The notes under the pieces are model-generated. The model saw nothing but the letters and a program-made list of their open reading frames with translations. It ran no database searches and was not told the DNA's origin. Positions 25,983 through 36,073 of a DNA stretch of 36,099 nucleotides are shown one piece after another. The translations under genes and the position numbers were made by a program. How positions within the stretch are numbered: the stretch's first letter is position 1; the number at the start of each line of letters is the position of its first letter. Source of the stretch: Methanothermococcus sp. SCGC AD-155-C09 (GTDB lineage: Archaea > AGJL01 > Methanococci > Methanococcales > Methanococcaceae). The stretch lies in NCBI GenBank assembly GCA_019561555.1, contig JAHEQB010000079.1, positions 1 through 36,099 on the forward strand, given 5' to 3'.

Positions 25983-27311
25983 TTAAGGAGTTAATCTCTG
26001 TCTATCCCTTGGGAAGAGAACACACTCTCTAATATTTTCCTGGGCACCAATTATCATCATAAACCTATCGGCCCCCAATCCCCAACCTGCATGGGGGGGC
26101 ATGCCATATTTAAAGGCTTCCAAATAACTTCCAAAGTTCTCTGGATTCAATCCCATTCTTTTAATGCCCTCTACTAATAGATCATATATATGGTTTCTCT
26201 GTGCCCCTGAGGATATCTCCAAATCCTTATACATCAAATCAAATGCTTTGCATAACCTTGGATCCTCCTCATTTGGTAGGGTATAGAAGGGCCTAATTTC
26301 AATTGGCCAATTGGTTATAAAGTAAAATCCATCCATATGCTCTCCCAATGCCTTTTCAGCAACTCTTGAAAGATCCTCTCCCCATTCCATCTCAACACCC
26401 TTGGAATTTACAATATCCACTATCTCATCATATTTTAGTTTTGGAAATGGAACCTCCTGTACGTTTAAATCCACTCCAATTACATCTAATTCCTTTTTAC
26501 AGTGTTTATTTAGATGAAGTAAGGTATTATGGACCACACTCTCAAGTATTGCCATGGCATCTCTATCATCTGAAAAGGACATCTCACAATCTATGGATAT
26601 TGCCTCATTTAAGTGTCTTCTTGTATTGTGCTCCTCGGCTCTAAATATGGGACCTATTTCAAATACCCTATCAAAACCTGCTGCCATCAACATCTGTTTA
26701 TACAACTGGGGACTCTGACCTAAGAAGGCCTCCCTTTCAAAGTAGGATATTGGAAATAGTTCAGTGCCCCCTTCTGTTGCACTTGCCACAAGTTTTGGAG
26801 TATTAACCTCAATAAAGCCTTCATCATAAAAGGTATTTCTGACAGATCTTAACATTTCAGATCTTAATTTAAATAGAGCCTGTATCTTTGGCCTCCTAAG
26901 ATCTAGGAATCTATTATCCAATCTTGTATCTATATCGGCAGGTACCTTCTCTGATGGATCCAAGGGCAATGGAGATTCCGCCCTATTTAATATTTTGATC
27001 TCTGTGGGTATTATTTCATATCCCGCAGGTGCCTTTTCATTTGCCACAACCTTTCCCTTAATACCTACAACATCCTCCCTTCCAAGGGATTTTCCAATAT
27101 CAAATACCTCCTTGGATACCTTCTGCTTTGGGATTACTATCTGTATCATTCCTTCTCTATCCCTCAATATTACAAATATTAATTTACCTAATTTTCTTAT
27201 GGAATTTACCCAGCCAGCAATAATTATTTCTTCTCCATCCATTTCTGCCTTTATTTCATCTGAAAAATGAGTCCTTCTCCAATTGCCCATACTGTCTATT
27301 TTATTATCCAT
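25983..27311 (-). CDS. aspS: Aspartyl-tRNA synthetase
   Basis: This class II synthetase of 442 residues has an N-terminal OB-fold anticodon domain ([20 protein letters not shown]) and the catalytic core. The flipping-loop region is [17 protein letters not shown]. Motif 2 is [20 protein letters not shown] (about residues 221-240), and motif 3 is [20 protein letters not shown] near the C-terminus. It is the short archaeal form without the bacterial insertion. Whether it is discriminating or also charges tRNA-Asn cannot be decided here. The ATG follows GAGGACACC. Confidence 0.95.
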   Translation of the reverse strand: MDNKIDSMGNWRRTHFSDEIKAEMDGEEIIIAGWVNSIRKLGKLIFVILRDREGMIQIVIPKQKVSKEVFDIGKSLGREDVVGIKGKVVANEKAPAGYEIIPTEIKILNRAESPLPLDPSEKVPADIDTRLDNRFLDLRRPKIQALFKLRSEMLRSVRNTFYDEGFIEVNTPKLVASATEGGTELFPISYFEREAFLGQSPQLYKQMLMAAGFDRVFEIGPIFRAEEHNTRRHLNEAISIDCEMSFSDDRDAMAILESVVHNTLLHLNKHCKKELDVIGVDLNVQEVPFPKLKYDEIVDIVNSKGVEMEWGEDLSRVAEKALGEHMDGFYFITNWPIEIRPFYTLPNEEDPRLCKAFDLMYKDLEISSGAQRNHIYDLLVEGIKRMGLNPENFGSYLEAFKYGMPPHAGWGLGADRFMMIIGAQENIRECVLFPRDRQRLTP

Positions 27312-27359
27312 GGTGTCCTCTCATATTTTTATTTTGTTTAATTATTAATTATTAACTAT

Positions 27360-27741
27360 TGTAGTCAGGAATATAATCTCCTAAATTTATAATCTAATAA
27401 AAGGATTATATAACAAAGAAAATTTACTGTAAATATATCCCTACCTTACCTTGAACTAAGGTTCATAATGATAGTACTATCAGAAGTATCCTTTTCCTAT
27501 TGCTCAAGGAGCATTAATGAGAATAATGTAGAATTTTTACTTTTTATATATTTATTTTTTTTAGGTATTTTAAAATCTTATATTTTTATTTTTTTATCTT
27601 GATTATCCTTTATTTTTTATTTTATTTTTTAATAATTATTATTTATTAATTTTTATAATTTTAATATTTTTATTATTTTTTTAAATATTTTTTTTGAAAC
27701 TTAGGTTTTTTATTATTATAAATATTTTTGTTCAGACTATA
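27360..27741 (+). mobile_element. Dispersed repeat copy K, about 382 bp
   Basis: The left terminus TGTAGTCAGGAATATAAT (27360-27377) continues with CTAAATTTATAATCT. The right terminus TTTTTGTTCAGACTATA ends at 27741. The core is diverged (CCTATTGCTCAAGG, 27496-27509), but GAATTTTTACTTTTTATA and TTTTAAAATCTTA of the subfamily follow. It spans nearly the whole gap between aspS and the PHP gene. Confidence 0.6.
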
Positions 27742-27753
27742 ATCACTTATCAA

Positions 27754-28449
27754 TTATAAATGCTTAATAGTATATCTATTCAATCTGGGATACCTTAAAG
27801 TACCAGATTTATTAATTTTTTTGGATAATTTACTAAGTACCTTTATATTCATAGGATTTCCCAATTTTCCATAGTATTTTAAACCATTCTTATTGTTCTT
27901 TCTTAAGGCCCTTAAAAAATCCTTAGGGTTCTCTCTATCAAAGTCCTCAATTATTAAGTATGCATTACCTAACTCCCAGGGAAAATGGGTATCACTACCT
28001 ACTCCCATGAGTATGTTGTTTATTTTGGCATATTCATAAGCCATTTCATTGGGCCTATTATCTAGGCACCTACTGTTAAAAATCTCTACAATATCTACCC
28101 TCCTTTTAAAATCCTTATTATTTAATATATCATCATATCTACAGAGGGATTTACCTCTCCCTCCATCAAAGGGATGAGGCAAATATATCAATCCCCCCTG
28201 ATCCTTTACATTATCTATTGCTTCGAAAATATCCCTTTCATTTACCTGTTCATTTAAAAATAAGCCTACAAACTCCCCTTTGTCTGTTGATATTTCCTCT
28301 CCAGGGATTCCAAAATCTGTCTTTGTTAGTACATTGTGATCACATATTACTGGCAATATATTTTTGGCGGAGCATAGTTTCTTTAGCCATTTTATTGGGT
28401 TTAACGAACAACTGGATCTTATGGTATGAACATGCATATCAAATTTCAT
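27754..28449 (-). CDS. PHP-domain phosphoesterase
   Basis: This 231-residue protein has the PHP metal-binding motifs: FDMHVHTIRSSCS at the N-terminus, VICDHN (about residues 34-39), YLPHPFDGGRG (about 94-104) and MGVGSDTHFPWELG (about 149-162). PHP proteins hydrolyse phosphate esters of nucleotides or sugars using a cluster of metal ions; the substrate is unknown. There is no ribosome binding site better than the ACCAAATGAAA context; GGTGAAAA is just upstream of the ATG. The only nearby same-strand gene is the deaminase 129 bp upstream. Confidence 0.8.
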   Translation of the reverse strand: MKFDMHVHTIRSSCSLNPIKWLKKLCSAKNILPVICDHNVLTKTDFGIPGEEISTDKGEFVGLFLNEQVNERDIFEAIDNVKDQGGLIYLPHPFDGGRGKSLCRYDDILNNKDFKRRVDIVEIFNSRCLDNRPNEMAYEYAKINNILMGVGSDTHFPWELGNAYLIIEDFDRENPKDFLRALRKNNKNGLKYYGKLGNPMNIKVLSKLSKKINKSGTLRYPRLNRYTIKHL

Positions 28450-28578
28450 TTAATTTTCACCAAATAAGATTATACTTTTAAATTTTTTTAAATAAATATA
28501 AATTTTTAACTTTTTATAAAATATAAAAAATTGTTTATTATAAAAAAGTAAATTTTTATTACTGACAAAATTTTTATT

Positions 28579-29877
28579 TTAATTAAATTTTTTAATTATA
28601 TTATCCACCCTACTATAAATATCCTTTAAAAGGCCATCCTCTATTTTTGAAAACCTTTTATTTTTCAACAATACCTCCCCATTTACAATCACTGTATCCA
28701 CATCATTTCCATTTGCAGAATAAACTATATTTGATTTTATGTTATGTATGGGCCTTAAATGTGGGCCATTTAAATCCAATAGTACAATATCCCTATTTTC
28801 AAAACCTATTGATTTACTATTGAAGGCCATACTTAGGGCAGTGTCTATATCTCCCACTGTAGGGTCCCATCTATGGGCCTTATGAAGTAATGCCATTATC
28901 TTAATCTCCTCAAGTATATCTAAATTGTTATTACTGGCAGGTCCATCAGTTCCAATGGATAGGGATACCCCTTCATTTAACATCTCCACAAGGGGCATAA
29001 CCCCTCCACTGGCAAGTTTCATATTACTCCCAGGGCAATGCACCACCTTTACATTGTACTTTGCAAGTTTTTTTACCTCATTTTTTGTAATCCATACACA
29101 GTGGGCAACTATTAAATTGTCGTTCAATATTCCCAAACTCTCCAAGTAATCCACAGGTCTCATTTTAATATTATTCTCCATCTCTACAACCTCGTACCTA
29201 GTCTCTGATATATGGGTATGTATCAAAGTATTGTACTCCTCGGCTATTTCTCTGCATCTTAGGTAGGTCTCCTTTGAGCATGTGTAGGGAGCATGAGGGG
29301 CTATAACCACCTTAACTATTTCCTCCCCTCTGTATTTTTTTATAAATTTTTCTGACATACTTAGTAGTTTATCTGGGTCCTTACATTGGGGAGTGGAGAA
29401 ATCACTTATTGGAAAACCTATGGCTCCCTTTATTCCAACCTTCTTAGTGGCCTTAACTACCTCTTCAGGAAAGAAGTACATATCATTAAATGAGGTAATG
29501 CCAAACCTTAACATCTCAAGGCATCCAAGTAGTGATCCATAATATACATCCTCCTCTGTAAGTTTTGCCTCCATCTTCCATATTTTATCCTTTAACCAAT
29601 TTTGTAGTATCATATCATCGGCAATTCCCCTTAAAAGGGTCATTGCTATATGAGTATGGTTATTTGTTAATCCTGGAATTGCACATTTGTTTTTACCATC
29701 AATTATCTTTAAATCTTTTTTATTTAAATTATGTTTTTCTATGAGGTTTTTACCAGAATATATCTTTATTTCTTCTTTACTACTGTTTTTATCTTTTTTT
29801 ATTAATAAATCTATATTTTTATGAACATTTAAATTAATATCTATATAGTAGTTTAAATTCTCTATAACTATATCCAT
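28579..29877 (-). CDS. dadD: 5'-deoxyadenosine / MTA / SAH deaminase
   Basis: This amidohydrolase of 432 residues belongs to the MtaD/SsnA group. Metal and catalytic motifs are TNNHTHIAMTLLRGIADDM (about residues 65-83), APHAPYTC, THISET, VAHCVW and SIGTDGPASNNNLDILEE. In M. jannaschii the orthologue deaminates 5'-deoxyadenosine, S-adenosylhomocysteine and methylthioadenosine, by-products of S-adenosylmethionine enzymes. The ATG at 29877 is chosen for TGGTGATTTT immediately upstream. An ATG at 29925 would add 16 residues not typical of the family. Confidence 0.88.
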   Translation of the reverse strand: MDIVIENLNYYIDINLNVHKNIDLLIKKDKNSSKEEIKIYSGKNLIEKHNLNKKDLKIIDGKNKCAIPGLTNNHTHIAMTLLRGIADDMILQNWLKDKIWKMEAKLTEEDVYYGSLLGCLEMLRFGITSFNDMYFFPEEVVKATKKVGIKGAIGFPISDFSTPQCKDPDKLLSMSEKFIKKYRGEEIVKVVIAPHAPYTCSKETYLRCREIAEEYNTLIHTHISETRYEVVEMENNIKMRPVDYLESLGILNDNLIVAHCVWITKNEVKKLAKYNVKVVHCPGSNMKLASGGVMPLVEMLNEGVSLSIGTDGPASNNNLDILEEIKIMALLHKAHRWDPTVGDIDTALSMAFNSKSIGFENRDIVLLDLNGPHLRPIHNIKSNIVYSANGNDVDTVIVNGEVLLKNKRFSKIEDGLLKDIYSRVDNIIKKFN

Positions 29878-30175
29878 AAAATCACCAGGGGGCTGGAAAA
29901 GTAAAAGGTTATTGTTTTTAGTCATTTATGGGGATATATGAAAAAATAGTTCTAATTGTAAAAAAATGCTAATGGAAATAACAATAATAAAAAATTTAAT
30001 ATTATTTTATTAGTTTTTTAATATTATTTTGTTTATAATATAATATTATTTTTTATTAAGATCCTATAGGAATTAAGGTATTCTGCATTTTTAATATAAA
30101 TTTTTGTTAAGATTAATTTTATGTTATATATTGCTAATGTTTAAATTATATATAATATAGGGGTAATCATATTAT

Positions 30176-30565
30176 TATAGTTTTAAAAAACTATTTATAA
30201 CAATAAAAAACATTAATTCTAAAAGAATCCTTCCTGAATAAGAATAATTTATAAAAATAATAATATAAAAAATGTTAAAATAATTAAAAAAATAAAAAAA
30301 TTAAAATAAAAGAATTATAAAAATTTTTATATGGAAATTAAGAATAATCAAAAAAATAAAAAATCTAAAATTTTTGTAAAAATTAGAAATTCTATAATTA
30401 TTTTCCTTATACTCCTAAGCACTGGGAGAAGAGTAATTCTCTCAAATATAGTATTATGAAAATTTCATAAGGACTAAGATAAAAAAAGACTTAATGTATC
30501 TCCTTTATTAAGTATATTACATTAATATATTATAAATTATAAGTTAAGGTTTTTATTTGGCTATA
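30176..30565 (-). mobile_element. Dispersed repeat copy L, about 390 bp
   Basis: The core CCAGTGCTTAGG is on the minus strand (30425-30414), with CTCTTCTC before and GAGTATAAGGAAAA after it. The end at 30565 reads inward TATAGCCAAATAAAAACC; the other end near 30176 (TATAGTTTTAAAAAA) is weak. It sits between divergent dadD and the surface-protein genes. The remainder of that 834-bp gap is A/T-rich. Confidence 0.5.
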
Positions 30566-30711
30566 ATAATACACCCATAATTTTATAATTAATTTACAAT
30601 GTATATAAATATAAGATTATAAACAAAAAAATATTTATTTATGGCCATATACACTATATATTGTTATAATTATTTTTTTATTTACCAAAAATATAGGCGA
30701 CAGGGATTGTT

Positions 30712-31545
30712 ATGTTAATTTTATCAAAATTAAAATCAAAAAAAGGATATATTTTTACCTTTAATGCCATAATTTCAGTTATGATAATACTTATGATATT
30801 CTACGTAGGATACTTTGCAATAACCCATAATATTTTAACCATCCATGAGGAGAAAAGAGATATTGAGGCCTTTGAAAAGAGTAATTTAATAGCAAATAAA
30901 TTATTTGAGGATCATGAGTTTCCATCAAATTCTTATATTCCTGATTATTTAAAATTTATAAATAGAGTAAGGGAGAGATACTATACCTCTTCAGGAAACA
31001 CTATCCCAGGAACCTTTGATCCTCTTTCAATTAGGGGTATTGGTAATGAAGGTATTATAAGGTATAATTTAACAATACACTCTAATGTAAATAACACTAA
31101 CATTATTGGTAGTATGTCATATAATTTTAGCAATAAATATGTTAAAACAAAAAATCTCTTGATACCTGTAAAAACTTGGAATTATCCTTCCACATATGGA
31201 ATAAATGAAAATATATCTAAGGGAGAAATACTATATTTTGGTACTAAAGGATCCTCTAAATTGAATTATATCAATATCTCTGCCCCGCAATCTGTAGATG
31301 TGGTGCTCTCTGTTAATGGAGTTCCATTTAGTATGCACGTCAATAATACTCCAAAAATAAGTGAATTTGGAAAGGTAATAAACACCCACAGTTCAGAGAT
31401 CTATCAACCTAACGAAATAAAGATATTAAGTATATCCAATGATATACCTGTAACTCTAAATATTATATATTCTAATATTTCTACCATATATGTACTAAAG
31501 TTAAGGCCTGCAAATATATCCAGTATTATAAATTTGAAAGATTAG
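30712..31545 (+). CDS. Exported membrane-anchored protein of a surface-structure cluster
   Basis: This 277-residue protein begins with a short basic stretch (LSKLKSKKG) and one long hydrophobic segment (IFTFNAIISVMIILMIFYVG, about residues 14-33). The remainder is polar, asparagine- and serine-rich and beta-strand-like, with many N-x-S/T sites, as in secreted archaeal proteins. The start resembles prepilin leaders (KKG before a hydrophobic helix) but lacks the usual glutamate at +5, so processing is uncertain. I do not recognise a named family. It is followed at 13 bp by a second similar gene and then a DUF2341 protein, so the three probably form one operon. Confidence 0.6.
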   Translation: MLILSKLKSKKGYIFTFNAIISVMIILMIFYVGYFAITHNILTIHEEKRDIEAFEKSNLIANKLFEDHEFPSNSYIPDYLKFINRVRERYYTSSGNTIPGTFDPLSIRGIGNEGIIRYNLTIHSNVNNTNIIGSMSYNFSNKYVKTKNLLIPVKTWNYPSTYGINENISKGEILYFGTKGSSKLNYINISAPQSVDVVLSVNGVPFSMHVNNTPKISEFGKVINTHSSEIYQPNEIKILSISNDIPVTLNIIYSNISTIYVLKLRPANISSIINLKD

Positions 31546-31558
31546 GGGGGAGATTATT

Positions 31559-32089
31559 ATGCTGATATTTGATATGGATGTGCTAATTGCCGTAATTATT
31601 CTCATTGTTGGGATGGGATTCTTTACCATGTCCATGGTGGAGCATACTAACAATTATGCTGATGCTGTGAGAACAAACATTCTATATGACAAGGCAAGTG
31701 ATCAATTAAAATCCCTTGTATCTGATGGTACTTTGGAATCTGCCATACTGCTTATAAACAATGGTAATGGATCTATAGCAGAGGATGTATTAAAAAATAG
31801 GATTAATTTAGAGAATTATAATTTAATTATTGGAAATTACATCATATCAAAGGGAAGTTTAAGTAATAGAGATATAGTTATGGCATCGGCAGTTGTAGTG
31901 ATGAACAGAACAGAAGGATGGTACGGTATATATGGAGATGGCAATTCACTCCATATAACAAACAAACATTTTCTAAGTGAGGATGATGTATATGATTATT
32001 TAAACAATTTTAACTACCCCTATAAAAGGGCAATATATTACTTTAACTCAAGTAGTCCTATTGAAGTTACATTGATTTATGGTGGTTAA
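31559..32089 (+). CDS. Small pilin-like membrane protein
   Basis: This 176-residue protein has an N-terminal hydrophobic helix (MDVLIAVIILIVGMGFFTMS, about residues 6-25) with almost no leader, and a soluble remainder with several N-x-S/T sites. The helix is followed by a helical stretch (EHTNNYADAVRTNILYDKAS) like the stalk of pseudopilins. No prepilin peptidase site is evident. GGGGGGAG precedes the start. The stop is 2 bp before the next ATG, which suggests translational coupling. The function is unknown; it is probably part of an envelope-bound complex with its neighbours. Confidence 0.55.
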   Translation: MLIFDMDVLIAVIILIVGMGFFTMSMVEHTNNYADAVRTNILYDKASDQLKSLVSDGTLESAILLINNGNGSIAEDVLKNRINLENYNLIIGNYIISKGSLSNRDIVMASAVVVMNRTEGWYGIYGDGNSLHITNKHFLSEDDVYDYLNNFNYPYKRAIYYFNSSSPIEVTLIYGG

Positions 32090-32091
32090 AA

Positions 32092-33927
32092 ATGTATGTT
32101 TCTCAAAGTATGATTACCTTGGTATTATTACTGTTATTAACGGGAGCCTTATTTTATAATACCATAGATATTCAAAAAAAACAGGTAATAGAGGAAATGA
32201 GGGCGTCCTCAGTTGATTTAAAATCCTCCTCTGTGGATCATGTAGTATCCTCCTCCCTATCTCCCATATTCAACAAGGTGTTAAATGATGCCAGTTTAAA
32301 AGTTGCTAAGGAGGGATTTTTTAACAATCCTGATGAAGTTGTGGATTACTTAAAAAACAATTCAGAAAATAATGTAAGGGATTATTTAAATAATATAAGT
32401 AATTACTACAGTAATCAGGGTTATAACTTTACCTACTCCTTTAATATAATTAATATTACCATGGTTGATGGATTTACTTTTAAAATAAATTATAATTTTA
32501 ATTATACCCTATCCCACAATGGGACCATAAATAAAACAGAAAATATAAACTCCTTCCAATATGTAACTGTAAAAACCATACTGGATGCATATCATTATTT
32601 AAAACCAATATATATTATGCCAATAAATATATCCAATCCTAACAATTACGATTTAACAGACTTTCAAGTTAAAATTATTCTAAACAACAGCAATTTTGAT
32701 TTCTCCAAAGATCCAAATGGTACAGGGTTGAGATTTGTAGATAAGGAAAGCAACCATATACCCTATTGGATAGAGTATTGGAACTATACAGATGATAGTA
32801 CTAACAACAATAGGGCAATTATATGGATAAAGGTTCCTATATTGGAGGCCAATCAAAATACCACCATATACTTAGTATCTACTTACCCAAAAATACCTGA
32901 GAGTAATGGAGATGAAGTATTTGAGTTATTTGATGATTTTGAATATAATAATTCAATAGATACTAAGTGGAATGACCTCTATGGGGACTGGGATTACAAT
33001 ATAACCAATAATCTCTTATACAACCCTATATACAATAGGCAAATAATTGGATGTGAAGATGCTCCTCCAGTTGCAAGAATAATTTCCTTAAATGATATAA
33101 GTTTGGAGAATTATACAATAGAAGTTATTGCAAAGGGAGAGAATAATTATAATATACCGAATAGTGGAATACCTTATCCTGCTCCAAATATAATGGTAGG
33201 GTATTTTGCAGACCCTCAAAATGGAAGCAATACACTCCACCCAGATGCTTTTTATACCTTTGATTTAGGGGGAAAGTGTAGATGGTGGGGTGTGAATGTA
33301 AATACACTAAATACTATAAGTGATAATATATATTGGTCCGAATCTTTGAATGGAGTTGTTACACTTTCAACAATAATGATATGTAAGGAGTACCCGCATT
33401 CATATGACTATATCAATAGGGATTTATTATTATATTATTCTACTCAACAACCTGAAAAAGGAACTTGGTACCACATAAAAATCCTTATTAGGGGAAATAA
33501 AGTTTATGGAACCTACACCCCTCTAAATGATTATATTAACAACAATGAAAACCCAGGGATGATAAGTACAACAATAAACATCCCCTATGGAAGTTACTTT
33601 GAACTTGGAACCTCTTGGGGGGATCATAATAACTCCCAATATCAAAACGTATACTTCGATAACTTCAGGATTAGAAAGTATGCACCAAAGGAACCTGAGG
33701 TATATGTCAGTGGAAACGTTAAAAGAACATATCCACTTATATATATCTCACCAAGTAGGTCCTATGGAACCCACTATGGAGAAGGAGGTAGTTATAACCC
33801 CTATTTTATAGAGGATACTTCAGGTGAATGCCCCTCAATTGTAGATATGCTCGCAGGAAAGGATACTAAGGAATGGGAATATGGATACGGTATAAGAGTA
33901 ATAGATTTTATACCCACTGAGGATTAA
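32092..33927 (+). CDS. DUF2341 and LamG-like domain surface protein
   Basis: This 611-residue protein has an N-terminal hydrophobic segment (ITLVLLLLLTGALFYNTI, about residues 8-25), then a helical and asparagine-rich region to about residue 170. A DUF2341 domain follows (about 172-265, with LTDFQVKIILNNSNFDFSK and GLRFVDKESNHIPYWIEYW). A LamG/concanavalin-like region is at about 275-530, starting at FELFDDFEYNNSIDTKWND. Such pairs bind glycans or mediate adhesion in surface proteins. The C-terminal 75 residues contain two cysteines and no anchor, so attachment would be through the N-terminal helix. Numerous N-glycosylation-type sites are present. The ligand is unknown. Confidence 0.7.
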   Translation: MYVSQSMITLVLLLLLTGALFYNTIDIQKKQVIEEMRASSVDLKSSSVDHVVSSSLSPIFNKVLNDASLKVAKEGFFNNPDEVVDYLKNNSENNVRDYLNNISNYYSNQGYNFTYSFNIINITMVDGFTFKINYNFNYTLSHNGTINKTENINSFQYVTVKTILDAYHYLKPIYIMPINISNPNNYDLTDFQVKIILNNSNFDFSKDPNGTGLRFVDKESNHIPYWIEYWNYTDDSTNNNRAIIWIKVPILEANQNTTIYLVSTYPKIPESNGDEVFELFDDFEYNNSIDTKWNDLYGDWDYNITNNLLYNPIYNRQIIGCEDAPPVARIISLNDISLENYTIEVIAKGENNYNIPNSGIPYPAPNIMVGYFADPQNGSNTLHPDAFYTFDLGGKCRWWGVNVNTLNTISDNIYWSESLNGVVTLSTIMICKEYPHSYDYINRDLLLYYSTQQPEKGTWYHIKILIRGNKVYGTYTPLNDYINNNENPGMISTTINIPYGSYFELGTSWGDHNNSQYQNVYFDNFRIRKYAPKEPEVYVSGNVKRTYPLIYISPSRSYGTHYGEGGSYNPYFIEDTSGECPSIVDMLAGKDTKEWEYGYGIRVIDFIPTED

Positions 33928-34019
33928 TGTATTAAAAAATATTTTATAAAAAAAATTAATTTCAAAAGAACCAATAAAAAATATTATAAAAAAATAATAT
34001 AAAAAAATTAAAGAAAATT

Positions 34020-34226
34020 AAGATCATAAAAATACATTAAAAAAATTATAAATCCCATATATTCCCCTCTTTAATACCCTAAGCACTGGGAAAATAGGCA
34101 GTCCTTTAAAGGATATATTATAAAAGTTATACTCAATGAGGTAAGAACTTAAGTTATTTCTCTTTATTATTTTATCCTTTTATTTTTATTACATAAAAAT
34201 TATAGTTAAGGTTATGTTTGACTACA
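34020..34226 (-). mobile_element. Dispersed repeat copy M
   Basis: The core CCAGTGCTTAGG is on the minus strand (34089-34078), with CTATTTTC before and GTATTAAAGAGGGG after it. The end at 34226 reads inward TGTAGTCAAACATAACC, then TTAACTATAA. The other end is not sharp. Confidence 0.55.
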
Positions 34227-34440
34227 AATAAAATAAATATTAAGATTTTAAAATATATATCAAAAGAGAATAAATACATAAAATTAGAGATCTCATCATT
34301 ACCATCCTTGAAATGCCCTGAGCACTGAGAGGGTAGATGAAATTCTTTCTAACAGTACTGTATCATGAATTTCATCAGGTTAAGGTAAAGTAGATAAACT
34401 TAAAGTTATTCCTTTATTGTTTAATTGCAAGGTTTCTACT
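34227..34440 (-). mobile_element. Dispersed repeat copy N
   Basis: The core variant CTCAGTGCTCAGGG (minus strand, 34329-34316) is followed by CATTTCAAGG. A further inverted pair, GATGAAATTC near 34337 and GAATTTCATC near 34368, lies beside the core. It abuts copy M in tandem and reaches almost to the leuA stop. Termini are weak. Confidence 0.5.
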
Positions 34441-34498
34441 CCCTTTTTATTTTTTTAAAATTTTTTTATTTAGTATTTATTATTAATTTTTATTATTT

Positions 34499-36073
34499 TT
34501 AAGTATTTAATTTTTTATTACAATGTCCCATAATCATAACTCTATTTACTCCCTCAATTATGGCCTCAACTGAGGCCCTTACTATGTCCTCATTTGCAGC
34601 CTTTACAGTTACCTCCCTTCCATAACCTTCCAATTTAATAATAACCTCTGCCAAGGCATCTGTGCCTCCAGTTATGGCATTTATATGATACTCCTTTAAT
34701 TTTATTTTTTCACCTATTATGGATTGAATAGCCCTTATGGCAGCATCCACTGGACCAACACCTACCTTGGATGCAATATGTTTTTCATTGTCTATGGTTA
34801 GTACTACACTGGCAGTGGGAATTACCTTATTTCCTGTCATAACAGCAATCTGTTCTAAATTCACTATCCTCTCTGATTTTAAGGTTCTCCTGGTTAGATC
34901 CTCAACTATGGCTATTACATCGTTGTCTGTAATTCTCTTTTCCTTATCTCCAATGTCCTTAATTCTATTGACAATCTCCTTAAATTGCTCCTCTGTAAGA
35001 TTCTCTCCAACTTTAAAACCTAACTCCTTTAACTTAGACTCTATGGCGTGGGAGCCAGTGTGTTTTCCCAAGATAATCTTTCTCCTCTGACCAACAATCT
35101 CTGGAGGTATAGGTTCATAGGTTAGGGCATGGGCAAGTACCCCATGGGCATGTATTCCACTTTCATGGGCGAAGGCATTCTCTCCAACTATGGCCTTATT
35201 TACCTGGGTTTTTATTCCTGTTAATTTAGATACTAAATTGGAAATTTCTGTAAGTTTTTCACTTTTTATATTGGTATTTATTCCATATATCATTTTTAGG
35301 GATAATACTACCTCCTCTAAGGCAGCATTCCCTGCCCTCTCTCCAAGACCATTTATGGTACAGTGTATCTGTTGGGCTCCCCCTTCAATGGCTCCTAAGG
35401 AGTTTGCCACGGCCAAACCAAAATCATTATGACAATGTACAGATATAGGTAGTGAGATCTCCTCCCTTATTTTCTTTATAAGATATTCCATAGCCTTGGG
35501 AATCATCACTCCTACAGTATCTGGTACATTTATTCTATCTGCTCCCGCCTCTTCAACGGCCCTATATACTTCTATAAGATATTGGGGTTCTGTCCTTGTG
35601 GCGTCTTCCCCTGAGAATTCCACAGTTATACCATGATCCTTTATATACTCCACAGCCTCCACAGCCTTTTTTATTATCTCCTCCTTATCCATCTTTAACT
35701 TATACTTTCTATGTAGTGGAGAGGTGGCTATAAAGGTATGGATAGAATCCACGTCACAATCTATGGCAACCTCTATGTCCTTTTTAACAGCCCTTGCAAG
35801 GGCACAGATCTCTGCATCCATACTAAGAGAGGTTATTCTTTTAATAGCCTCCCTCTCTCCCTGGGAGGATATGGGAAACCCTGCCTCTATCACATCTACC
35901 CCTAAGTTATTTAGATTTATTGCAATCTCTACCTTTTCCTCTGGAGTTAAGGATACTCCTGGAGTTTGTTCCCCATCCCTTAGGGTGGTATCAAATATGG
36001 CGACTTTATCAGGAAGGGGGATATTTTCTATGGCTCCTTTTATAATTTCATTATCCTCACAGTAGGGTTTCAT
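34499..36073 (-). CDS. leuA: 2-isopropylmalate synthase
   Basis: LeuA condenses acetyl-CoA with 2-oxoisovalerate in the first step of leucine synthesis. The 524-residue protein has the catalytic barrel motifs [20 protein letters not shown] (about residues 27-46), [20 protein letters not shown] (about 211-230) and [15 protein letters not shown]. Then come [10 protein letters not shown] and a C-terminal regulatory dimer domain (from about residue 395: [35 protein letters not shown]). That domain mediates leucine feedback. Homocitrate and citramalate synthases share the barrel; overall length and the match to M. jannaschii LeuA favour leuA. GGTGGAATT precedes the ATG, 26 bp from the window end. 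Confidence 0.88.
   Translation of the reverse strand: MKPYCEDNEIIKGAIENIPLPDKVAIFDTTLRDGEQTPGVSLTPEEKVEIAINLNNLGVDVIEAGFPISSQGEREAIKRITSLSMDAEICALARAVKKDIEVAIDCDVDSIHTFIATSPLHRKYKLKMDKEEIIKKAVEAVEYIKDHGITVEFSGEDATRTEPQYLIEVYRAVEEAGADRINVPDTVGVMIPKAMEYLIKKIREEISLPISVHCHNDFGLAVANSLGAIEGGAQQIHCTINGLGERAGNAALEEVVLSLKMIYGINTNIKSEKLTEISNLVSKLTGIKTQVNKAIVGENAFAHESGIHAHGVLAHALTYEPIPPEIVGQRRKIILGKHTGSHAIESKLKELGFKVGENLTEEQFKEIVNRIKDIGDKEKRITDNDVIAIVEDLTRRTLKSERIVNLEQIAVMTGNKVIPTASVVLTIDNEKHIASKVGVGPVDAAIRAIQSIIGEKIKLKEYHINAITGGTDALAEVIIKLEGYGREVTVKAANEDIVRASVEAIIEGVNRVMIMGHCNKKLNT

Noticed and set aside
610-34440. CRISPR array made of the recurring core sequences
   Set aside because: Copies are kilobases apart, in both orientations, with no regular spacers and no cas genes in the window.
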